Source of the DNA: Clostridiaceae bacterium | GTDB taxonomy: Bacteria > Bacillota > Clostridia > Acetivibrionales > DULL01 | Reading direction: 5' to 3' | Assembly (NCBI GenBank): GCA_012840395.1 | Contig: DULL01000065.1 | Location: 1 to 35,514 of the forward strand | Length of the DNA stretch: 35,514 bases | Shown here: positions 16,935-25,145 of the stretch, one piece after another | Position numbering within the stretch: the stretch's first letter is position 1 | Layout: each line of letters opens with the position of its first letter | Program-made: the position numbers and the translations under genes | The notes under the pieces: model-generated | What the model was told of the DNA's origin: nothing | Databases searched by the model: none | What the model saw: the letters and a program-made list of their open reading frames with translations, nothing else

Positions 16935-17855
16935 ATGAACGAAAAAAGATATCCCAAAACCATTCTTGCAACAGCATGTATACCATGGACAGAATCTTAT
17001 GAATTTGATGAAGATATTTTCAGGAAAGAAGTACAGGGACTTATCAAAAGAGGCATTAAAAATATATATTTATTCGGTACAGCGGGAGAAGGCTATGCCA
17101 TAACAGATGAACAATTTGATGAAATAGTAAGGGCTTTTGCGGAAGAGATGAAAGGTCCGGATTTATATCCTATGGTAGGATTAATTAGCCTTTCACTTCC
17201 TAACATGATTAACAGAATAAGAAAGGCCTATAGTTATGGCATAAGAGATTTCCAGTTCGCACTTCCCAGTTGGGGAGCTCTTTCAGATGAAGAACTATAT
17301 TCTTTTATGCATGCACTCTGTGATCCTTTCCCTGACTGCAGATTTTTACACTATAATCTTTTACGCTCAAAAAGATTCCTTACAATAAAGGAATACGAAA
17401 GATTGGCAGAGGAAATACCCAATTTCGCAGGAGTAAAATATGTAACAAAAGATATTCCGGATATTATAGAAATTGCCGGCAGTTCTTGCTCCTTGCGTTT
17501 CTTCTTGACAGAAATAGGATTTGGATATGGGAATTTAATAGGAGATTTCGGCCTTTTACTGTCAATTGCTACTTCCAATATAAAAAGAGCCTGGGAGTAC
17601 TTTTATGCTTCCAGTAATTCTGAAAGTGAAAAGACCCTAAAAATGCAACAGGAACTTTATATGATGGTTAAGGGACTTATGGAGGCTGCTGGGGGAGGTA
17701 AAATTGACGGGGCATACGATAAAATGTTTAGTAAAGTTCTTATTAAAGAATTTCCACTGAGACTTTTACCACCTTACAAAAGTACAACTGATGAAGCCTT
17801 TGATAGATATTATAGTTTTCTTAAAATGGAGTATCCTCAGTGGGTTGAAGATTAG
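16935..17855 (+). CDS. DapA/NanA-family (class I) aldolase or dehydratase
   Basis: A 306-residue TIM-barrel protein of the dihydrodipicolinate synthase/N-acetylneuraminate lyase superfamily. It has the GTAGEG substrate-carboxylate loop (48-53), the catalytic tyrosine Y140 (FLHYNL) and Schiff-base lysine K168 (FAGVKYVTKD). Biosynthetic DapA is unlikely, since the gene lies in a catabolic cluster and the usual GTTGE is GTAGE. Cleavage or dehydration of a 2-keto-3-deoxy sugar acid giving pyruvate or a related keto acid is more plausible. The ATG at 16935 follows AGGAGGG (16922-16928); the frame is open to 16896. It heads an operon with the amidohydrolase, 15 bases downstream. Confidence 0.88.
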   Translation: MNEKRYPKTILATACIPWTESYEFDEDIFRKEVQGLIKRGIKNIYLFGTAGEGYAITDEQFDEIVRAFAEEMKGPDLYPMVGLISLSLPNMINRIRKAYSYGIRDFQFALPSWGALSDEELYSFMHALCDPFPDCRFLHYNLLRSKRFLTIKEYERLAEEIPNFAGVKYVTKDIPDIIEIAGSSCSLRFFLTEIGFGYGNLIGDFGLLLSIATSNIKRAWEYFYASSNSESEKTLKMQQELYMMVKGLMEAAGGGKIDGAYDKMFSKVLIKEFPLRLLPPYKSTTDEAFDRYYSFLKMEYPQWVED

Positions 17856-17870
17856 AAAGGAGATAATGGC

Positions 17871-18869
17871 ATGGTCAGTCGGTGGTCAGTCAATGAAACT
17901 GATAAGAAAATTTTAGAAGATATTAAGGACATTATTCCCAAAAATATATTCGATGTTCATGCTCATATTTACAGATTCAAAGATTATGGGCAAAAATTTG
18001 CGGGATCATCGGGGGAAGGGCCTTCTGTGGTTACAATAGATGTCTGGAGAGAACAGATGGAGCAAATATTTAAAAGTTCAAATATGGTTGGAGGTCTTTT
18101 CTTTCCTCATATTCAGGTAAACTGCAATGTGGAAGCATGCAACAATTTTATTGTTGAACAGTTAAAATTACATAAAATGAGCAGAGGATTAATGCTTATA
18201 AGGCCTGATGATAATCCTGAAAAAGTTGAAGAATTCCTTGAGAAGCATCCCGGTATACTGGGTTTAAAGCCCTATCATGTATTCAGTAGTCAAAAACCTA
18301 CATTTGAATCGGATATATCAGGTTATTTGCCTGAGTGGGCTTGGGAAATAGCTCACAGAAGAAATTTATTTATTACTTTGCATATGGTAAAAGCCGGAGC
18401 CCTGGCTGATCCGAAAAATTCAGAAGAAATTGTATATTTCTGTACCAAGTATCCAGGAGTAAAACTGATTCTTGCACATGCCGCAAGAGGATTTCACAGA
18501 TACAATACCATTAAAGGTTTGCCTAAAATAAAGGGCCTTAAGAATATATGGTTCGATGTTGCAGCCGTATGTGAACCTGGAGCAGTTAAGGCAATACTGG
18601 CAGAATTCGGCCATAAAAAACTTCTGTGGGGCAGTGATTTCCCAATATCACAAACCAGGGGGAAATGTGTGGATGTAGGTGATGGGTTTATATGGCTTGA
18701 TGAAAGCATAATAAAATGGGAAACCTTATCCCCGGCATGCAATCCTGTTCTTGTGTGTATAGAATCTTTGAGAGCCATGAGAGAAGCTTTTTACGATATG
18801 AAGATAAGTGATTCTCAGATAGAAGATATTTTCTGTAATAATGCTTTGGAGGAAATGATGGCAAGGTAG
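17871..18869 (+). CDS. amidohydrolase_2 family metal-dependent hydrolase (lactonase-like)
   Basis: A 332-residue cytosolic TIM-barrel hydrolase. The HxH metal motif is H30-A-H32 (FDVHAHIYRF). A conserved His follows in LILAHAARGFHR, and the distal Asp lies in LLWGSDFPIS. In sugar-acid pathways, members hydrolyse aldonolactones (for example fucono-, rhamnono- or galactarolactone); others are decarboxylases. AAAGGAG overlaps the end of the preceding aldolase gene, giving an 8-base spacing to this ATG, so the two are co-translated. The neighbouring acid-sugar dehydratase and aldolases favour a lactonase role. That is inference from context. Confidence 0.87.
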   Translation: MVSRWSVNETDKKILEDIKDIIPKNIFDVHAHIYRFKDYGQKFAGSSGEGPSVVTIDVWREQMEQIFKSSNMVGGLFFPHIQVNCNVEACNNFIVEQLKLHKMSRGLMLIRPDDNPEKVEEFLEKHPGILGLKPYHVFSSQKPTFESDISGYLPEWAWEIAHRRNLFITLHMVKAGALADPKNSEEIVYFCTKYPGVKLILAHAARGFHRYNTIKGLPKIKGLKNIWFDVAAVCEPGAVKAILAEFGHKKLLWGSDFPISQTRGKCVDVGDGFIWLDESIIKWETLSPACNPVLVCIESLRAMREAFYDMKISDSQIEDIFCNNALEEMMAR

Positions 18870-18885
18870 GGGGCACTCAGAAATA

Positions 18886-20570
18886 ATGGACAATAAAGCG
18901 AAAATATATTCAAACCAGGAACTTTATTCCACGGGTAAGCAGCGTTTCTTTAATGGAGATGCCAGGGAAGCGGCATTTCTTCTGGGAGGTATAGGCACAG
19001 GTACTATTTCTGTTGGTGCCCGGGGAGAACTTAAAGACTGGGAAATATTTAATAAACCAAGCAAAGGTGATAACCTTTCATACACAAGGATTTCAAGGAA
19101 GATTATATCCGTTATGGAAGCATGAGTATAATGACTCCTCAGGAAAATGTTACATACAAGCAGTACTGGCTGACAGACTATTCTGCATGGGATGGAGTGC
19201 AGGATTTCTGGGAGGACTTTAGCAGTGACAGATTGCTGGAACCTTTTTCTTTTAGTGATGGTATAGACATAGAAGCAAAACATATTGGAGTGAGAGGAAA
19301 ACAGAAATATTGTTCTCTGGGGATACCGGCAACATTAAATCCCGGGGAGGAAAAAGAGTTCACTTTTATACTGACCTGGTATTTTCCTAACAGGATAAAA
19401 AGCTGGTTTGGTGACGACAGTAAATATAACCATGAAACTCCTATAGTGAGAAATTACTACAGCAAGCTGTTCAAAGATGCCTGGGATGTTGGGAAGTATG
19501 TCATAAAGAATTACTCAAGATTAGAAAATGAAACCCGTAAATTTCATAATGCCTTATTCAGCAGTACACTGCCCCATTATGTAATTGATGCGGTGGCTAG
19601 CAATATTACAGTGCTAAGAAGCAATACTTGCATCTGGCTTGAAGACGGAACCATGATAGCATGGGAAGGTTGTCATGATAAGACAGGATCATGCTTCGGA
19701 ACCTGTACCCATGTGTGGAATTATGCTCAAACAGTAGCATACCTTTTTTCCTTCTCTTGAACGAAGTGCACGGATTGTTGAATTTAACAAAGAAACCGAT
19801 GAGAAGGGAGAAATGGCCTTCAGGACAAATACAGTTTTGGGTATGCCCAGGTACGATTTTCATCCTGCAGCTGACGGACAGATGGGTACAATTGTCCGGC
19901 TGTATAGAGAGTGGAAATTGAGCGGTGATATGGAACCGGGTGCCTGTCGGACCAGGTTTTCGGACAGATGCTGGCTCATATGGTGGGATTAGGATACATA
20001 TTGCCTGAAGAACACGTAAAGAAGGCAATTGAATCTGTATATAAATATAATTTCTTTACAGATTTCAGTAACCATTGCAATATGCAGAGGACCTATGTAT
20101 TAAATGATGAAAAGGGTCTGGTATTATGCACCTGGCCATATGGGGGAAGGCCAAGATTTCCCTTTATATATTCAGATGAGGTATGGACAGGAATCGAGTA
20201 TCAGGTTGCAGCCCATCTTATATTCGAAGGATTTGTAGAAGAAGGCTTAACCATAGTAAAGACAATAAGGGACAGGCAGGATGGATACAGGAGAAATCCA
20301 TGGAATGAGGTAGAATGCGGACACCATTATGCCAGGTCCATGGCAAGTTGGACAGTATTAATTGCCCTTACAGGCTTTCAGTGCGACATGGTGAAGAAGG
20401 AAATACGCTTTTCACCAAAGATTTATAGAGAGGATTTTTCTACTTTCTGGTCCACAAGTACAGCCTGGGGAATATACCGGCAAAAATTAAATAAAGAAAC
20501 CGGAAAGATGGAACATGAGATTGAAGTATTATATGGGGAGCTTGACGGTATAAATGTAATATATGAGTAA
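18886..20570 (+). pseudogene. decayed GH116 glycoside hydrolase (beta-glucosidase/GBA2-like)
   Basis: Three readable pieces of one GH116 protein. Piece 1 (from ATG 18886) has LLGGIGTGTISVGARGELKD and ends in a stop at 19125. Piece 2 (from about 19080, another frame) carries ENVTYKQYWLTD and GTCTHVWNYAQTVAYLF. Piece 3 continues PSLERSARIVEF, jumps abruptly to GCLSDQVFGQMLAHMVGLGY, and reads to 20570 (including FPFIYSDEVWTGIEYQVAAHL). At least three lesions are visible: a large N-terminal deletion near 19078; a one-base shift in the run of six T at about 19744; and a deletion near 19925 that removes the part expected to hold the acid/base Asp. About 1.7 kb remains of a gene normally near 2.4-2.8 kb. 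It is co-directional with the aldolase and amidohydrolase genes. Confidence 0.9.
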
Positions 20571-20591
20571 ATTTAGGGTCATTGTTATGGA

Positions 20592-20605
20592 ATGGAAGGT
20601 TCCAT
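20592..20605. promoter_or_regulatory. short palindrome upstream of the AraC gene
   Basis: ATGGAA and TTCCAT arms around GG, about 50 bases before the AraC-family start. It is a possible autoregulatory site; no evidence beyond symmetry. Confidence 0.3.
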
Positions 20606-20655
20606 TAAGTTTATATAGAAGCTAGAGACTTCCTGATATCTGGGATAAAATTAGT

Positions 20656-21570
20656 ATGATTAATATGAATATAATGGATACCAATTTAAAAGGTTATAAT
20701 GTTAAGGTTGATTTTGGCAATATATTAATAGACGTATGGGTTAATTTTGATGCACACTACGAAATGACAGAGAACACAGAAAGTCATAATCATTTTGCCT
20801 ATGAAATTCATTTTATTTCTTATGGGGATGGTGTGTTGTGGATAGAAAACCAACCAATACCATTGAAGGTAAATAATTTATATTTAATAGCTCCCGGCGT
20901 CTATCATAAATTTGTAGTAAAACAAGAAGAGAAAATTGTAAGATATAGTATCCAGTTTAATTTCAGATTCTTGAAAAGAAAATCCGGGAGTCAATTTAAG
21001 AATGAAATATTAAAAATCATTGAAATACTAAATTTTAATAAGTATTTAGTTAAAGAAGACTTGTATAATAACTTTTCTTTAGTAGAGTCTATATTTAAAG
21101 AACTAACTACCCAAAGAATAGGATATATTCAAAAAGCTGAATTGCTGGTCAAAGATATATTTATAAATATTTTTCGCACTATTTGTGAAGATGATATATA
21201 TAAAATATCTAATATAAAAAAAGGGTATCAGGATGAAAAGAGGATTCCTAAGATTGAACAATTTTTTCATGCCCATTATAAACAAAGTGATATTAGAATA
21301 GAAGATCTTTCTAAATATCTTAATCTAAGTGTAAGACAAACCCAAAGGGTAATTAAAAGCCTTTTTGGTAAGTCCTTCAGGGAAAAGCTTATTGAAATTC
21401 GCATAGAAAATGCCAAGCACTTGTTAAGTACAACTAATCTGTCTATAGTCAAGGTTTCTGAATTGGCCGGTTTTAATTCAGTAAATTATTTTCATTATGT
21501 ATTCAAAGAATATACTGGAATGACTCCAAAATGCTTCATCAACAAATCTATTAACAATAGAAAACAGTAA
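20656..21570 (+). CDS. AraC-family transcriptional regulator with cupin sensor domain
   Basis: A 304-residue regulator. The N-terminal cupin-like part (about 30-110; segments SHNHFAYEIHFISYGDG and YLIAPGVYHKFVV) probably binds a sugar. The C-terminal double helix-turn-helix (about 205-300) includes LSVRQTQRVIKSLFGKSFREKL and SELAGFNSVNYFHYVFKEYTGMTP. It probably controls the flanking catabolic operons in answer to a pathway intermediate. The ribosome site is weak; ATG codons at 20656, 20665 and 20674 are all possible, and I keep the longest. It is distinct from the YesN regulator at 13216, so the island has at least two regulators. Confidence 0.88.
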   Translation: MINMNIMDTNLKGYNVKVDFGNILIDVWVNFDAHYEMTENTESHNHFAYEIHFISYGDGVLWIENQPIPLKVNNLYLIAPGVYHKFVVKQEEKIVRYSIQFNFRFLKRKSGSQFKNEILKIIEILNFNKYLVKEDLYNNFSLVESIFKELTTQRIGYIQKAELLVKDIFINIFRTICEDDIYKISNIKKGYQDEKRIPKIEQFFHAHYKQSDIRIEDLSKYLNLSVRQTQRVIKSLFGKSFREKLIEIRIENAKHLLSTTNLSIVKVSELAGFNSVNYFHYVFKEYTGMTPKCFINKSINNRKQ

Positions 21571-21720
21571 TCAGTACTATTTGAGTGGCATATTATCTGA
21601 TAAATAATTAAGACAATATGACATTCACATAAAAATAACGACATATTTCTTAATTACAATTAAAATCATAGTGTTTTATTATAAGGATGTAATCTAATAT
21701 TTTGCAGGGGATGTGTTTAG

Positions 21721-22572
21721 ATGAAAGGTGAAATGATTAGGCAAAAGTTGATAAATGGTGAAAGAATTTATGGAACACATGTAGCAAGTCTTGGCAACCC
21801 TATAGCTGCAAGGATGACCGCTGATGTGGAAATGGATTTTGTTTTTATATGTACTGAACATATGCCGATTGACCGCACAGAGGTTGCAATGATGTGTCAG
21901 TTGTATTCGGCATGGGGCATATCACCTATGGTCAGAATACCATATCCTTCGGCACACTGGGCAGCCATGGCAATGGACGGCGGAGCTGAAGGTATAGTTG
22001 CACCATACGTCGAGACAGTAGAGCAGGTAAAGCAGCTGGTAGGAGCTGTAAAATATCGTCCAATAAAGGGTAGATTCCTTCAGGAAGTTCTTAACGGTCA
22101 AAGAGAATTTAGCGAAAAACTCCGTAGATATCTTGAAAACTTCAATAAGGATAAATATTTGATTATTGGAGTAGAAAGTGTTGAGGCAATACATAATCTT
22201 GAGAGTCTGCTTTCTGTGGAAGGTGTAGATGGAGTATTTCTCGGGCCTCATGATATTACATGTTCTATGGAGATACCTGAAGAATATGACAATCCAATTT
22301 TTCAGAAAACATTAATAGAAATTGTAAGGAAATGCAGGAAAATGAATAAAGGAGTAGGCCTTCATACAGACGCTACTACTGATTTATATAAAAAATTGAT
22401 GGATGAAGGGTTAAACTTCATATTAAATGCTGCAGATATAACGAAAATGCGCGGCACATTAAACAGTGATTTTAGGAAAATAAGAGGGAACTATGGCGAT
22501 ACATTTAGCAGAGGAGATGTAACATTAAAAGCAAGCAATTTGTGTATAAATCAGGAGGAACAAAAGAAATGA
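21721..22572 (+). CDS. HpcH/HpaI-family class II aldolase
   Basis: A 283-residue metal-dependent aldolase of the 2,4-dihydroxyhept-2-enedioate / 2-dehydro-3-deoxyglucarate aldolase family. The key residues are in place: catalytic H47 (TEHMPIDR), R72 (MVRIPYP), and metal ligands E152 (GVESVEA) and D178 (GPHDIT). Such enzymes split 2-keto-3-deoxy acids into pyruvate and an aldehyde, for example tartronate semialdehyde, glycolaldehyde or lactaldehyde. The ATG follows AGGGG, and its stop overlaps the next gene's start (ATGA). It is a second aldolase in the island, besides the DapA-type one, suggesting two cleavage steps or two substrates. Confidence 0.92.
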   Translation: MKGEMIRQKLINGERIYGTHVASLGNPIAARMTADVEMDFVFICTEHMPIDRTEVAMMCQLYSAWGISPMVRIPYPSAHWAAMAMDGGAEGIVAPYVETVEQVKQLVGAVKYRPIKGRFLQEVLNGQREFSEKLRRYLENFNKDKYLIIGVESVEAIHNLESLLSVEGVDGVFLGPHDITCSMEIPEEYDNPIFQKTLIEIVRKCRKMNKGVGLHTDATTDLYKKLMDEGLNFILNAADITKMRGTLNSDFRKIRGNYGDTFSRGDVTLKASNLCINQEEQKK

Positions 22573-22801
22573 ATACCCTGATTAAAGAATTGACTTGTGA
22601 GGTACCGGAGCTTTGTAGCAGCAAAGAAAACTCAAGAAGGAAATATAGCTGTAAGGAGATTTCATATTAGCGTTGAAATGTAGGGAGAGGGGAGTATCAG
22701 CGGATATCAACTTAAGTGACATAGAAACTATAAATAATAATCCGGGTAAGCTTATAGAGTGGGCTAGATTGGGAAGAGAAGCTATTAATGAGATCCTCTG
22801 A
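22569..22801 (+). pseudogene. gene reduced to its two ends by deletion (family unknown)
   Basis: An ATG overlapping the aldolase stop (ATGA) with a very good AGGAGGA site (22553-22559) starts MNTLIKELTCEVPELC. Within 20 codons the sensible frame shifts: the +1 frame continues KKTQEGNIAVRRFHISVEM before a stop. Another frame resumes with DINLSDIETINNNPGKL and EWARLGREAINEIL, ending at TGA 22799-22801. The strong start signal, coupled overlap and frame jumps suggest a real gene with its middle deleted. The peptide pieces are too short for me to name a family. Confidence 0.55.
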
Positions 22802-22845
22802 TGGATATTGGGATTGTCTCGTTTTATTTGACAAGGAGAATTAAT

Positions 22846-23883
22846 ATGGACGAAGAATTAATAAGAAAAGCAATTGAAAAGCATATTGAATTCTGGAAGC
22901 TTTCAAACAAAGAACCACTATTAGCCAGAATACCGTTTAGTGGTTTCAAAAAGAAGCCATATCCTGTAAAAGGCGGAAAAGAGCTTGTAGACCCTGAGAG
23001 AATATTTCCGGGGGATATTGATGTTTCGAGATTAGTGGGAGCAGAAATAAGCAATCCCGAACCATTTAATGGTGACATGGCTAATTTTGCAGGATGCCTA
23101 TATCCTGAGGCTTGGATGGAGTCGATTATAGGATGCCCCATTTATGCTTCTGCTTTCAGTTGTTCTGCAAAACCAATACCCGGCGATATTGAAAAGGCAA
23201 TGGAAGAGTTTACTGTAGAAGGTGCGCTGAAATCTGAATGGTTTGAGGTAATAAATGACGTAATGAGAAAGCTTAACGAAAAAGCAGGATTTGATATAGC
23301 TGTAAGACAGCTTCATTTCAGAGGCATTATAGATATGCTTGCAGCTTTTATGAGTGAGGAAAAGCTGTGTCTTTCTATTTATGATTATCCTGAAAAGGTT
23401 GCAGAACTTGCAGATAAATTTACAGAATTATATATTTTGACAGTCCAAAGAAACATTGATATGAGGCAGCAATGGAAAGGTGGATATATTTCAGTCTGGG
23501 GTGTGTTTGCTCCGGAACCGGTTCTGGACTACCAGATAGATGCTTCCAGTCTTTTCTCGCTAAATACATACAGGGAGCATTTTCTAAAGTTTGATAAAAA
23601 GATCATAGATAGGTTTCCATATAGTGTAATGCATATGCATGCATGTGGCTTGCATATTCTTGATGCGGTACTTGAAATAGAAAATTTAAAAGCAGTGGAA
23701 ATAACACTCGAAAGAGAAACCGGCGTATTTAAGAAAGAAATGATTCTAGAATCCTGTAAAAAAATACAGGCTGCTTCAAAGAGTGTTATCATAAATGGTG
23801 AGTTAAGTGAAGAGGAACTTAATGAGTTTGTTGAGAAACTCAAACCAGAAGGATTGGCAATATTCTACTGGAAACCTATATAA
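22846..23883 (+). CDS. uroporphyrinogen decarboxylase (URO-D)-like protein
   Basis: A 345-residue TIM-barrel protein of the URO-D superfamily. It is not HemE: it lacks the usual N-terminal RQAGR-type motif and sits among sugar-acid genes. The C-terminal half has the typical His/Cys segment (VMHMHACGLHILDAV, the counterpart of the HSCG-type turn in methyltransferase-like members). URO-D-like proteins include corrinoid or methylcobamide methyltransferases (MtaA, CmuA), and many members in carbohydrate islands have no known job. No corrinoid-binding partner is seen here. The ATG at 22846 follows AAGGAGAA; the frame is open to 22801 without a ribosome site. Probably part of the operon 21721-25003. 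Confidence 0.85.
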   Translation: MDEELIRKAIEKHIEFWKLSNKEPLLARIPFSGFKKKPYPVKGGKELVDPERIFPGDIDVSRLVGAEISNPEPFNGDMANFAGCLYPEAWMESIIGCPIYASAFSCSAKPIPGDIEKAMEEFTVEGALKSEWFEVINDVMRKLNEKAGFDIAVRQLHFRGIIDMLAAFMSEEKLCLSIYDYPEKVAELADKFTELYILTVQRNIDMRQQWKGGYISVWGVFAPEPVLDYQIDASSLFSLNTYREHFLKFDKKIIDRFPYSVMHMHACGLHILDAVLEIENLKAVEITLERETGVFKKEMILESCKKIQAASKSVIINGELSEEELNEFVEKLKPEGLAIFYWKPI

Positions 23884-24037
23884 TGCAAAAATATTACTGT
23901 GCGCAAAACCGTGGGAAGCGGATTTTACGCTGTTGAAAAAGATGTAAGATGAAAAAATACCGGACTGGATGCAAAACCTGGTGGTGTTCATCGAATAATG
24001 GCATAATAAAATAAAATTGAAGGGGATGAGTATAGGT

Positions 24038-25003
24038 ATGAAAATTGTAGTGCTGGACGGTTATACGTTAAATCCTGGAGATTTAAGCTGGGAAGATCTA
24101 AAAAAATTTGGAGATGTAACAATCTACGAGAGAACTGCATCGAATTTAATAATTGAAAGAGCTGCAGGAGCGGAAATTATATTAACAAATAAGACTCCTC
24201 TCTCTGGAGAAACAATTGAGAAACTTACTTCATTAAAATATATTGGTGTGCTTGCCACTGGATATAACATTGTTGATGTTGATGCAGCAACAAAACGTGG
24301 CATAATTGTGACTAATATTCCCAGCTATGGTACATACTCTGTTGCCCAGATGGTTTTTGCGCTATTGCTGGAACTTTGCCATCACGTGCAGCGCCACAGC
24401 GATTCTGTCCAAAGAGGCGATTGGTCCAAAAGTAAAGATTTTTGCTATTGGAACTACCCTCTGATAGAACTGGCAGGAAAGACTATGGGAATTATTGGAT
24501 TCGGGAGAATCGGAAGGCAGGTGGCAAAGATCGCAGAAACATTTGGAATGAATATTATAGCTGCAGACATCCATAAAGGAAATCAACCTGATTTAAGAAA
24601 TTTTTCCTGGGCAGAAATACCGGAGCTGTTGCAGAAGTCTGACGTAGTAAGCCTTCATTGCCCGCTATTTCCTGAAACCCGGGACCTGATCAATAGAAAT
24701 TCGCTAAATCTCATGAAAGAGACTGCGTTTTTGATTAATACTTCCAGAGGACAGCTTATTGTTGAGGAGGACCTTTCAGAAGCTTTGAATAAAGAAAGGA
24801 TAGCAGGGGCAGGGCTGGATGTGTTGTCTATTGAGCCTCCGAACAGAGACAATCCACTATTGTCTGCAAAAAACTGCTTGATCACACCCCATATCGCATG
24901 GGCAACAAAAGAAGCAAGGACAAGGCTGATGGACACTGCAATCCGGAATATAAAGGCTTTTATGGAAGGAAATCCGGTAAATATTGTGAATAATGCTAAA
25001 TAG
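24038..25003 (+). CDS. D-2-hydroxyacid dehydrogenase (glycerate dehydrogenase/hydroxypyruvate reductase type)
   Basis: A 321-residue NAD(P)-dependent dehydrogenase of the D-isomer family. It has a Rossmann motif GFGRIG (154-159) and a complete catalytic set R237 (NTSRGQ), E266 (SIEPP) and H285 (TPHIAWAT). The HIAWAT ending is typical of D-glycerate dehydrogenases. It could reduce hydroxypyruvate or another 2-keto acid made by the aldolases. Of the in-frame starts (TTG 24017, ATG 24026, ATG 24038), the last has GGGGATG at usable spacing and fits the family N-terminus KIVVLDGYT. Unlike the two paralogs at 31526 and 34039 it keeps the Glu. Confidence 0.92.
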   Translation: MKIVVLDGYTLNPGDLSWEDLKKFGDVTIYERTASNLIIERAAGAEIILTNKTPLSGETIEKLTSLKYIGVLATGYNIVDVDAATKRGIIVTNIPSYGTYSVAQMVFALLLELCHHVQRHSDSVQRGDWSKSKDFCYWNYPLIELAGKTMGIIGFGRIGRQVAKIAETFGMNIIAADIHKGNQPDLRNFSWAEIPELLQKSDVVSLHCPLFPETRDLINRNSLNLMKETAFLINTSRGQLIVEEDLSEALNKERIAGAGLDVLSIEPPNRDNPLLSAKNCLITPHIAWATKEARTRLMDTAIRNIKAFMEGNPVNIVNNAK

Positions 25004-25018
25004 ATAATAATTTCTATC

Positions 25019-25057
25019 AAGTAAAAAATGCCCCTGTTGAAAAGTAAAATTTGCCCC
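25019..25057 (+). repeat. paired 23-nt-period motif, copy 2
   Basis: AAGTAAAAAATGCCCC (25019-25034) and AAGTAAAATTTGCCCC (25042-25057) are spaced exactly 23 bases apart. They lie right after the dehydrogenase stop and before the ABC operon. The same layout appears at 16688 and 35321. It may be an old IS end or a regulator's double site. Confidence 0.65.
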
Positions 25058-25145
25058 ATTAAAAACTCGACGGTTTACTTTATTATAAAAGTATAGCCTA
25101 TTCTATACAGAGCTTTCAAAATATAACAAAAAAAGGGGGATTTAA

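Noticed and set aside
16935..17855. Biosynthetic dihydrodipicolinate synthase (dapA)
   Set aside because: Superfamily fits, but the gene has no lysine-pathway neighbours, has GTAGE instead of GTTGE, and is coupled to a lactonase-like gene; a catabolic role is more likely.
22846..23883. HemE, uroporphyrinogen decarboxylase of haem synthesis
   Set aside because: Lacks the N-terminal HemE signature and is surrounded by sugar-acid genes, not haem genes.
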